From NCBI GenBank assembly GCA_039191605.1, contig JBCCXL010000023.1, positions 40,826 to 104,825 of the forward strand: a DNA stretch of 64,000 bases, written 5' to 3'. How positions within the stretch are numbered: position 1 is the first letter of the stretch; each line of letters opens with the position of its first letter. The notes below the pieces were generated by a model. It made no database searches. It worked only from the letters and a program-made list of their open reading frames with translations, and had not been told where the DNA came from. This DNA is from JBCCXL01 sp039191605. GTDB taxonomy: Bacteria; Acidobacteriota; Thermoanaerobaculia; Multivoradales; JAHZIX01. Positions 58,757 to 64,000 of the stretch are shown piece after piece. The translations under genes were made by a program, and so were the position numbers.

Positions 58757-59872
58757 ATGACGAAGCACTGGCAGGCCTTTCATGTCCACTACTCTCAGCT
58801 GGATCAGCTGATTCTCGACTTTGTCACTCCCTTCTTTGAGCTCCACGGCGGAGCTCTCGAGCGTTGCTTCTGGGAGCGGCATTACGCCGGCGGTCGGAAT
58901 CTGCGGATTCGCCTCGGTGGTGAACCTGAATCGCTTCGCCGCATCGGTGATGCCTTGGTCATAGAGGCGCAAGCCTATTTAGATGCCCACCCCAGCCCAG
59001 ATCAAGAGGGGTATTCAGAGGAGACCGCCGCCCAGCTGCTGCAGCGGGAAGGCCTCGATCCGGCCAAGGAAGATTTGACCTACCGAAACAACCAAGTGGT
59101 TGAGGGTAGGTACCCCATCCATCAGGAGGTCTTCGCTTCACCCCAGGCGGCACAGATCGTGGATGACTTTCGTCACGATGTGATGCCCTTGGTGACCTCG
59201 ATCCTGAGGGATTCCGGCTCTCGGTGGCGTACCGTACTGCAGCTCTATTTTGTCCATTCCATCGCTGCCGCAGGCGAAATCAAAGCCGGGAGCGTCTCGT
59301 GGAAGAGTCATTGGGAGGGCTTTGCTGCGGGGCACCCTTCCGTTCAGGTCGTGGAGCGGATTCGGCAGGATTATAAAGAGAGGCGCGAGGAGATCCTCGG
59401 CATTCTGCAGGAGACCCTCGATCTAGAAGCGAAAGATGAGCTGGGAGATCATCCTCTGGTCGGACAGTGGTGGCATTTGATGCGCAGCTACCGACAGCGG
59501 GTGCACCGCGAAGTCGCCAGCGGTGTAAAGTTCACGGGCGAGCACCAGGATGATGACGCAGCTCGAGAAGCCGGCGAGGCCGCGATCCAGGGTATGCGGC
59601 GAGACAGCGAATTCGTGCGCACGATGTGGTCTAGCGAGCGATTCCTGACCGCGATGAAGCATGAGTCGAGCTTTCAAGTTCCGCGAGTGCTGGTCAATCT
59701 CTTCTACAGCGTGCTGCCCATGTTGGGAATCCGCCCCATCGACAAGATGGTTCTTTGCCATCATGTTCACCGGGCGGTGGAAGAGCATTATGGCTGTGAT
59801 CTCCTCGATACCTTTCGGGAAACGGTGCGTTGGATGGAGGAGAGAGAGGACGCTCGAAGGGCTGATGGGTAG
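58757..59872 (+). CDS. PF14028-type thiopeptide biosynthesis protein 3
   Basis: 371 residues from the ATG at 58757, which has GAGGG upstream and matches the N-termini of the other two copies; an ATG 14 codons upstream is less likely. Signatures: FHVHYSQLDQLILDFVTPFF, FWERHYAGGRNLRIRLGGEP, TYRNNQVVEGRYPIHQEVFA, NLFYSVLPMLGIRPIDKMVL. It is the most diverged of the three in the middle part (SPQAAQIVDDF, GHPSVQVVERI). It is paired with precursor 8 and closes the class B block. Confidence 0.85.
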   Translation: MTKHWQAFHVHYSQLDQLILDFVTPFFELHGGALERCFWERHYAGGRNLRIRLGGEPESLRRIGDALVIEAQAYLDAHPSPDQEGYSEETAAQLLQREGLDPAKEDLTYRNNQVVEGRYPIHQEVFASPQAAQIVDDFRHDVMPLVTSILRDSGSRWRTVLQLYFVHSIAAAGEIKAGSVSWKSHWEGFAAGHPSVQVVERIRQDYKERREEILGILQETLDLEAKDELGDHPLVGQWWHLMRSYRQRVHREVASGVKFTGEHQDDDAAREAGEAAIQGMRRDSEFVRTMWSSERFLTAMKHESSFQVPRVLVNLFYSVLPMLGIRPIDKMVLCHHVHRAVEEHYGCDLLDTFRETVRWMEEREDARRADG

Positions 59873-60267
59873 CGCAAGGATCCTCTGGCGCAGCGAATGC
59901 TAGGGGCTATTTGTTGAGCAGAGTACTTCTCTGCCCAGCACCTAATCTTCAGTGCTGACACAACAGCGCTATCTCCCTGTCGGCTCTCTTATTTTTCGTA
60001 TATGTTTAATAATTGATAATTGCTGGATTCAATAGCATTCTCAGTACGACAAGGTTATCGGTGATTTCTACTCCTTATACGCGGGAAATCACTGCCTAGG
60101 ATTAGGGTTTCTTCTGGCTTTTAGGTGAGGGTAAGTTTTTATAGTTTTTGTGTATTCAAAGGGATGAGGTTTGTGTGAGGCCAATGATCGCGCGACGCTG
60201 ACCCTCGAGTGGACCTGTCCCGGAGTCTGTAAGAGACCCATCCTCTACTGATCTAAGGAGAAGAGTC
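59873..60267. other. Spacer between class B and class A blocks; no gene seen
   Basis: AT-rich from about 59985 to 60170 (TATGTTTAATAATTGATAAT). The GGGTTTCTTCTGGCTTT string near 60105 is a poor match to the AGGGTTTTTCCTGATAG element. Probably contains the promoter of precursor 9. Confidence 0.4.
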
Positions 60268-60480
60268 ATGAGCAAGAACACCAACCCGATCATCGATCTC
60301 GCCGACGTGTCCGTGGAAGAGATCCAGGTCCTGGAGCAGGAGGGCGGTCGCGGTATCGCCGAGTTCGCTGCGTCCACCAGCGACAACTGCACCGGCCAGT
60401 GCTCCTGCGTCGTCAACAAGACGATCACCGGTGCCGGCACCGGCACCACCACCACCGATACCGGTGCTGGCGGCCGCTAA
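60268..60480 (+). CDS. Class A precursor peptide 9 with Gly/Thr-rich tail
   Basis: 70 residues with TAAGGAG upstream. Leader PIIDLADVSVEEIQVLEQEG-GRGIAEFAA, core STSDNCTGQCSCVVN, tail KTITGAGTGTTTTDTGAGGR. Ser1-Ser11 spacing as in all class A cores. The tail and the terminator that follows are shared with precursor 2, so the two are sister copies on either side of the class B block. Confidence 0.9.
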   Translation: MSKNTNPIIDLADVSVEEIQVLEQEGGRGIAEFAASTSDNCTGQCSCVVNKTITGAGTGTTTTDTGAGGR

Positions 60481-60514
60481 GCCTCTTTTTCGCCGTTTTT
60501 TCAAGCGACGGCCT

Positions 60515-60560
60515 ACAGGCCCTTTCCTTAACTTTGGAGAGGGCCTGTTCACTTTTTTGG
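60515..60560 (+). terminator. Terminator, fourth copy of the recurring type
   Basis: ACAGGCCCT (60515-60523) pairs with AGGGCCTGT (60540-60548), followed by TTCACTTTTTT. Confidence 0.88.
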
Positions 60561-60751
60561 CTGATTCTTAATCGTAGGTCTAAGGAATGCCGGCAAGTCT
60601 TCTTGGGAATAGAGTTTTATTTCAGTGATTAGCGGTTCACCGAGCAGTCCATTCACGGGGCGAGCTGGTTTGTGAGCTACAGAGTTGGGTTAGGGCGAAG
60701 GGCTCGTATTCAAAGATAAGCGGCAACATGCCAGCTTATGGAGAATGGCTC

Positions 60752-61001
60752 CTGGCTCAGAAGATCGACGCGCTGTTCATCGAGCTCAATGGGTATCGAT
60801 TGCAGCGACGTTTTTATAGACGACGTCCAGATTTTCGACCAGGAGGGTAGGCGCGGTGTACCCCATCTCGCCGCTCCCGCCGGTGAGATCTGTACCTCTC
60901 AGTTATTCTGCGTTTTCTGTAATACAGGCGCCTGTATCGAATCGCTTCGCCTCCACCGTCGGGCTCCTTCAGGGACACGGAAAGTGAGTTCATCTTGCTG
61001 A
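60752..61001 (+). pseudogene. Class A precursor pseudogene 10
   Basis: CTGGCTCAGAAGATCGACGC aligns to ATGAGCCAGAAGACTGACGC of the right-end precursors, so the start codon has become CTG. After the LFIELN-like segment an extra 16 bases shift the frame. The rest reads DDVQIFDQEGRRGVPHLAAP then AGEICTSQLFCVFC, in which EFAAST and the CSC core are degraded and the normal stop is lost. Not expected to give product. Confidence 0.8.
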
Positions 61002-61239
61002 TTCACTTGGGGGGGGCTGCGTTTTCTTAGGTGCAGGGCGGGGACAGTGATTAACGACTATTCCTGGGATCCTGGAAAATACTGATTCATTGCAGGGTTT
61101 GTGCTTGTAGCTGTAAGGGTATCCCTCAAATTAGTTTATCTGCATTAGGCGAAAGGCCGCTTCAGATTGCTGTAGTACGGAGGAGTCTTCTTCTTCGCCC
61201 ATTTCTCGGCCTTCCAGGCGGTCCATCGACACCAGAACC

Positions 61240-61254
61240 GCGGCCACGAGCCGC
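61240..61254 (+). promoter_or_regulatory. Hairpin before the ribosome site of precursor 11
   Basis: GCGGC (61240-61244) pairs with GCCGC (61250-61254) around CACGA, a few bases before AAGGAG. Position matches the hairpins of the later units although the sequence differs. Confidence 0.55.
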
Positions 61255-61270
61255 CCAAGGAGAATGCCTC

Positions 61271-61432
61271 ATGAGCCAGAATACCGAAGACCTTTTCATC
61301 GATCTGAGCGACGTTTCCGTGGAAGAAATCCAGGTTCTCGAGCAAGAGGGAAGCCGCGGGATTGCTGAGTTCGCTGCTTCGACCGGAAGCTCGTCTACCG
61401 GTCTCTGCTCCTGCGTCGTCGCGGCTCCCTAA
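61271..61432 (+). CDS. Class A precursor peptide 11
   Basis: 53 residues, the shortest precursor, with AAGGAG upstream. Leader LFIDLSDVSVEEIQVLEQEG-SRGIAEFAA, core STGSSSTGLCSCVVAAP. The Ser1-Ser11 spacing is kept, but the core has lost the Cys normally at position 6 and carries five Ser and two Thr, with only the two Cys of CSC. A product would therefore have at most two thiazoles. It has its own terminator. Confidence 0.9.
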   Translation: MSQNTEDLFIDLSDVSVEEIQVLEQEGSRGIAEFAASTGSSSTGLCSCVVAAP

Positions 61433-61478
61433 GATCGTCGGCGAGCACCAGCTGCAGCCCTTCGGGGTTGGAGAAGAA

Positions 61479-61516
61479 ATAGCCCCCCTCATTCTTCTGA
61501 GGGGGGCTATTTTTAT
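61479..61516 (+). terminator. Strong terminator after precursor 11
   Basis: ATAGCCCCCCTCA (61479-61491) pairs perfectly with TGAGGGGGGCTAT (61498-61510), followed by TTTTAT. Confidence 0.93.
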
Positions 61517-61581
61517 GGGAAGTACAAGAACTGCTCCCGATCGGTTGATGAGGTAGGTCAGCAGTACTATGGATCTGTTGC

Positions 61582-61598
61582 AGGGTTTTTTCTGATAG
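61582..61598 (+). promoter_or_regulatory. AGGGTTTTTCCTGATAG element, unit 12
   Basis: AGGGTTTTTTCTGATAG, about 200 bases before the start codon and 25 bases before AATAGATTCTTTTTAACG. Confidence 0.5.
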
Positions 61599-61750
61599 TG
61601 CAGGGCGCTGTAAAGCAATAGATTCTTTTTAACGAAAGACGTGAGTCCCCGAGAGGGCTGAGGAGTGAGCTGAGAGGCGACGGAATAGCTTCTCGATCGG
61701 CTTTTCAACCTACTTCTCAACCCACTAGGGGACTCGCCCACAACTCAAAC

Positions 61751-61767
61751 GCAGCCCCCTTGGCTGC
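61751..61767 (+). promoter_or_regulatory. Hairpin before ribosome site, unit 12
   Basis: GCAGCC (61751-61756) pairs with GGCTGC (61762-61767); AGGAG begins four bases later. Confidence 0.7.
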
Positions 61768-61783
61768 AAGAGGAGAAATCATC

Positions 61784-61957
61784 ATGAGCCAGAAGACTGA
61801 CGCCCTTTTCATCGACCTCAACGACGTTTCCGTGGACGACATCCAGGTTTTGGACCAGGAAGGTAGCCGCGGTATTCCTGAGTTCGCTGCTTCCACCAGC
61901 GACACCTGCTCCGGCCAGTGCTCCTGCGTCGTCAACAAGCTCGACGCCGACGGCTGA
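61784..61957 (+). CDS. Class A precursor peptide 12
   Basis: 57 residues from the ATG at 61784. Leader ALFIDLNDVSVDDIQVLDQE-GSRGIPEFAA, core STSDTCSGQCSCVVN, tail KLDADG. Ser1-Ser11 spacing. The peptide is identical to precursor 14 and, as far as visible, to the one at 63867, while the DNA differs at a few synonymous sites. The hairpin and AGGAG sit just upstream. Confidence 0.93.
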   Translation: MSQKTDALFIDLNDVSVDDIQVLDQEGSRGIPEFAASTSDTCSGQCSCVVNKLDADG

Positions 61958-61997
61958 TTCCGTTTCGCCGCGACCCCTCGGGGTCTCGTGCCGATGT

Positions 61998-62035
61998 ACA
62001 AGCTCCCTTTCCAAGCAGGGAGCTTGTTCCTTTTT
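61998..62035 (+). terminator. Terminator, unit 12
   Basis: ACAAGCTCCCT (61998-62008) pairs with AGGGAGCTTGT (62017-62027), followed by TCCTTTTT. Confidence 0.93.
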
Positions 62036-62112
62036 GGGCACAGGAAAGATCTCTAAGTGTTCGCCCTGCGGTTTACCGCCGAAGGTGGTCAGGGTGTTTG
62101 GGGAGTAAGCCC

Positions 62113-62129
62113 AGGGTTTTTCCTGATAG
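62113..62129 (+). promoter_or_regulatory. AGGGTTTTTCCTGATAG element, unit 13
   Basis: Exact AGGGTTTTTCCTGATAG, the best form of the element. Confidence 0.55.
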
Positions 62130-62281
62130 CTCTCGGCCTCCTGAAGAAATAGATTCTTCTTAACGAAAGACATGAGTCCCCGAGAGGGCTGAGGAGTGAG
62201 CTGAGAGGCGACGGAATAGCTTCTCGATCAGCTTTTCAACCTACTTCTCAACCCACTAGGGAACTCGCCCATAACCCAAAC

Positions 62282-62296
62282 GCAGCCGTTGGCTGC
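62282..62296 (+). promoter_or_regulatory. Hairpin before ribosome site, unit 13
   Basis: GCAGCC (62282-62287) pairs with GGCTGC (62291-62296) around GTT; AGAGGAG follows. Confidence 0.7.
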
Positions 62297-62312
62297 AAGA
62301 GGAGAAATCATC

Positions 62313-62486
62313 ATGAGCCAGAAGACTGACGCCCTGTTTATCGACCTCAACGACGTTTCCGTGGAAGACATCGAGGTTCTCGACCAGGAGGGTAGCCGTG
62401 GCGTGCCCGAGTTCGCCGCTTCCACCAGCGAGACCTGCTCCGGCCAGTGCTCCTGCGTGGTCAACAAGACCCTTGCCGGCAACTGA
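62313..62486 (+). CDS. Class A precursor peptide 13
   Basis: 57 residues from the ATG at 62313. Leader ALFIDLNDVSVEDIEVLDQE-GSRGVPEFAA, core STSETCSGQCSCVVN, tail KTLAGN. Differs from precursors 12 and 14 by Asp to Glu in the core and in the tail. The KTLAGN tail looks like a shortened version of the KTITG tails in precursors 2 and 9. Confidence 0.93.
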   Translation: MSQKTDALFIDLNDVSVEDIEVLDQEGSRGVPEFAASTSETCSGQCSCVVNKTLAGN

Positions 62487-62526
62487 TCCCGTTTCGCCGC
62501 GACCCCTCGGGGTCCCGTATCGGTGT

Positions 62527-62565
62527 ACAAGCTCCCTTTCCAATCAGGGAGCTTGTTCCTTTTTG
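62527..62565 (+). terminator. Terminator, unit 13
   Basis: ACAAGCTCCCT (62527-62537) pairs with AGGGAGCTTGT (62546-62556), followed by TCCTTTTT. Confidence 0.93.
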
Positions 62566-62640
62566 GGGAAAGAGAGCTTTGTACCTATTTGCCGAATGAC
62601 TCTTTATTGAGAGTGATTCGGGTGTTTCAGGAGCACTTCT

Positions 62641-62657
62641 AGGGTTTCTCCTTATAG
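62641..62657 (+). promoter_or_regulatory. AGGGTTTTTCCTGATAG element, unit 14
   Basis: AGGGTTTCTCCTTATAG, two changes from the best form. Confidence 0.5.
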
Positions 62658-62797
62658 CTCCCGGGCTCTTGAAGAAATAGATTCTTTTTAACGAAGGACG
62701 TGAGCCCCCGAGAGGGCTGAGGAGTGAGCTGAGAGGCGACCTTGAATGTCTCTCAACCTACTTCTCAACCTACTAGGCGACTCACTAAAACCCAAAC

Positions 62798-62812
62798 GTA
62801 GCCCTTGGCTAC
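62798..62812 (+). promoter_or_regulatory. Hairpin before ribosome site, unit 14
   Basis: GTAGCC (62798-62803) pairs with GGCTAC (62807-62812). Compared with units 12 and 13 one C-G pair has become T-A with pairing preserved. Confidence 0.75.
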
Positions 62813-62828
62813 ACGAGGAGAAATCATC

Positions 62829-63002
62829 ATGAGCCAGAAGACTGACGCCCTTTTCATCGACCTCAACGACGTTTCCGTGGACGACATCCAGGTTTTGGAC
62901 CAGGAAGGTAGCCGCGGGATTCCTGAGTTTGCTGCTTCCACCAGCGACACCTGCTCCGGCCAGTGCTCCTGTGTCGTCAACAAGCTCGACGCCGACGGCT
63001 GA
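62829..63002 (+). CDS. Class A precursor peptide 14
   Basis: 57 residues from the ATG at 62829, identical in protein to precursor 12 (core STSDTCSGQCSCVVN, tail KLDADG) with a few synonymous differences such as TTT for TTC in the EFAA motif and TGT for TGC in the core. The pattern is that of a recent duplicate held constant in protein. Confidence 0.93.
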   Translation: MSQKTDALFIDLNDVSVDDIQVLDQEGSRGIPEFAASTSDTCSGQCSCVVNKLDADG

Positions 63003-63042
63003 TCCCGTTTCGCCGCGACCCCTCGGGGTCCCGTATCGATGT

Positions 63043-63080
63043 ACAAGCTCCCTTTCCAATCAGGGAGCTTGTTCCTTTTT
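63043..63080 (+). terminator. Terminator, unit 14
   Basis: ACAAGCTCCCT (63043-63053) pairs with AGGGAGCTTGT (63062-63072), followed by TCCTTTTT. Confidence 0.93.
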
Positions 63081-63161
63081 CAGAGAGAAGAAATTTGCTC
63101 TCTGTCGTGCAGATTATTTGGCGAATACTTAAGGTGGTCAGGGTGTCTAGGTATCGACCTT

Positions 63162-63178
63162 GGGGTTTTTCCTGATAG
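63162..63178 (+). promoter_or_regulatory. AGGGTTTTTCCTGATAG element, unit 15
   Basis: GGGGTTTTTCCTGATAG, one change from the best form. Confidence 0.55.
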
Positions 63179-63318
63179 CGCCGTGAATTGTGAGTCAATA
63201 GATTCTTTTTAACGAAAGACGTGAGCCCCCGAGAGGGCTGAGGAGTGAGCTGAGGGGTAATCTCAATTGTTTCTCAACCTACTTCTCAACCTACTAGGCG
63301 ACTCACTAAAAACCAAAC

Positions 63319-63333
63319 GTAGCCCTTGGCTAC
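63319..63333 (+). promoter_or_regulatory. Hairpin before ribosome site, unit 15
   Basis: GTAGCC (63319-63324) pairs with GGCTAC (63328-63333); CGAGGAG follows. Confidence 0.75.
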
Positions 63334-63349
63334 ACGAGGAGAAATCATC

Positions 63350-63523
63350 ATGAGCCAGAAGACTGACGCCCTTTTCATCGACCTCAACGACGTTTCCGTG
63401 GACGACATCCAGGTTCTCGATCAGGAAGGCAGCCGCGGTGTTGCTGAGTTCGCCGCCTCCACCAGTGAGACCTGCACTGGCACCTGCTCCTGCGTTGTCA
63501 ACCAGGACGCGATCGACAACTGA
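63350..63523 (+). CDS. Class A precursor peptide 15
   Basis: 57 residues from the ATG at 63350. Leader as in precursor 12 but ending RGVAEFAA, core STSETCTGTCSCVVN, tail QDAIDN. Thr replaces Ser at core position 7 and Thr replaces Gln at position 9, as in precursor 2. The mix of leader and core variants between units suggests shuffling among copies. Confidence 0.93.
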   Translation: MSQKTDALFIDLNDVSVDDIQVLDQEGSRGVAEFAASTSETCTGTCSCVVNQDAIDN

Positions 63524-63563
63524 TCTCGTTCCGCCGCGGCCCCTCGGGGCCACGTGTCGACGT

Positions 63564-63602
63564 GCAAGCTCCCTTATCCATCAGGGAGCTTGTTCCTTTT
63601 TG
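63564..63602 (+). terminator. Terminator, unit 15
   Basis: CAAGCTCCCT (63565-63574) pairs with AGGGAGCTTG (63583-63592), followed by TTCCTTTTT. Confidence 0.9.
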
Positions 63603-63678
63603 GAGAAGAGAGAGTTGTCTACCTTTCCACTGAGCAATCCACCGCCGAATGCGGTCAGGGTGTTTGGGGAGTAAGGCT

Positions 63679-63695
63679 AGGGTTTTTCCTGATAG
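63679..63695 (+). promoter_or_regulatory. AGGGTTTTTCCTGATAG element, unit 16
   Basis: Exact AGGGTTTTTCCTGATAG, about 190 bases before the start codon. Confidence 0.55.
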
Positions 63696-63835
63696 ATCTC
63701 GGTTCTATTAAGAAATAGATTCCTTTTAACGCAAGACGTGAGGCCCCGAGAGGGCTGAGGAGTGAGCTGAGAGACGATCCTGAATGTTTCTCAACCTACT
63801 TCTCAACCTACTAGGCGACTCACTAAAACCTAAAC

Positions 63836-63850
63836 GTAGCCCTTGGCTAC
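63836..63850 (+). promoter_or_regulatory. Hairpin before ribosome site, unit 16
   Basis: GTAGCC (63836-63841) pairs with GGCTAC (63845-63850); AAGAGGAG follows. Confidence 0.75.
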
Positions 63851-63866
63851 AAGAGGAGAAATCATC

Positions 63867-64000
63867 ATGAGCCAGAAGACCGACGCCCTTTTCATCGACC
63901 TCAACGACGTTTCCGTGGACGACATCCAGGTTCTGGACCAGGAAGGTAGCCGCGGGATTCCTGAGTTCGCTGCTTCCACCAGCGACACCTGCTCCGGCCA
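63867..64000 (+). CDS. Class A precursor peptide 16, cut by the window end
   Basis: 44 complete codons are visible. Leader ALFIDLNDVSVDDIQVLDQE-GSRGIPEFAA and core STSDTCSGQ.. agree with precursors 12 and 14. The CSC and tail lie beyond the edge. Confidence 0.92.
   Translation, partial: MSQKTDALFIDLNDVSVDDIQVLDQEGSRGIPEFAASTSDTCSG

Larger units (their letters stand above)
61560..64000 (+). repeat. Tandem array of about 520-bp precursor units
   Basis: Precursor starts at 61784, 62313, 62829, 63350 and 63867 are 529, 516, 521 and 517 bases apart. Each unit contains, in order, an AGGGTTTTTCCTGATAG-like element, an AATAGATTCTTTTTAACG string, a conserved leader (GTGAG.CCCCGAGAGGGCTG-AGGAGTGAGCTGAGAG), a hairpin, AGGAG, the precursor gene and an ACAAGCTCCCT terminator. 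The array continues past the window. Confidence 0.95.

Noticed and set aside
52925..59872. Reading the three 370-residue proteins as complete lanthipeptide dehydratases
   Set aside because: They are far too short for LanB and show only the C-terminal-type domain; no glutamylation domain and no LanC cyclase is present.
61560..64000. CRISPR array
   Set aside because: The repeats are about 520 bases long and contain genes, ribosome sites and terminators; no short repeat-spacer pattern and no cas genes.

Overview
The window is GC-rich bacterial DNA from a Gram-negative (LPS-making) organism. Kdo biosynthesis genes, a LolA-type lipoprotein carrier and Tat genes show a two-membrane envelope. Gene style and the mix of functions fit Acidobacteriota or a neighbouring phylum, but no marker here settles the taxonomy.

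Positions 1-20,750 are housekeeping chromosome: a cut S41 protease, tatB-tatC, a large secreted protein, an alkaline-phosphatase-superfamily lipoprotein, a Kdo/CTP block (kdsB, pyrG, kdsA, kdsD, kdsC), a UbiB-family kinase, lolA with a partner gene, purH and a zinc-phospholipase-like protein. A tRNA-Phe gene (20,820) ends this part.

Positions 20,896-33,550 look like an accessory island next to the tRNA. It holds a beta-helix protein of lower GC, two toxin-antitoxin loci (one toxin broken by an in-frame stop), two decayed fragments of the nearby thioredoxin-reductase-like gene, a small secreted Cys-rich peptide, a secreted protein with an H-type-lectin-like end, and several envelope proteins of unknown function. 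From 34,000 to 40,000 there is an FMN reductase, a sigma-54 activator divergent from an aldehyde dehydrogenase-DUF779 pair with a visible -24/-12 promoter and palindromic operator, and a LOV-domain histidine kinase.

Positions 40,159-64,000 are the notable part: a thiopeptide-like azole-RiPP locus. One minus-strand operon (50,267 to 40,159) encodes an ABC exporter, a SagB dehydrogenase, an E1-like cyclodehydratase partner, a YcaO protein, an 804-residue SagB-containing fusion and a second YcaO protein. Divergent from it lie at least 15 precursor peptide genes plus one pseudogene, all on the plus strand. Each has a leader ending in a (I/M/V)(P/A)EFAAS-like motif and a core with an invariant CSC. 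Class A precursors (AAST cores) keep exactly ten residues from the first core Ser to the Ser of CSC. Class B precursors (AASC or AASS cores) vary in this distance and are interleaved with three intact and at least two decayed genes for PF14028-type proteins (the domain of thiopeptide pyridine synthases and LanB elimination domains). No LanB glutamylation domain is visible. The right end is a tandem array of about 520-bp units, each with a precursor, a terminator, a conserved upstream element and a hairpin before the ribosome binding site that shows compensatory base changes. The array runs off the window.

Inferred working model: YcaO/E1/SagB enzymes make azoles from Cys (and perhaps Ser/Thr), PF14028 proteins act on class B cores, possibly closing a macrocycle between Ser1 and the Ser of CSC, and the ABC protein exports the products. 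Repeated duplication, loss and recombination have diversified the precursor set.
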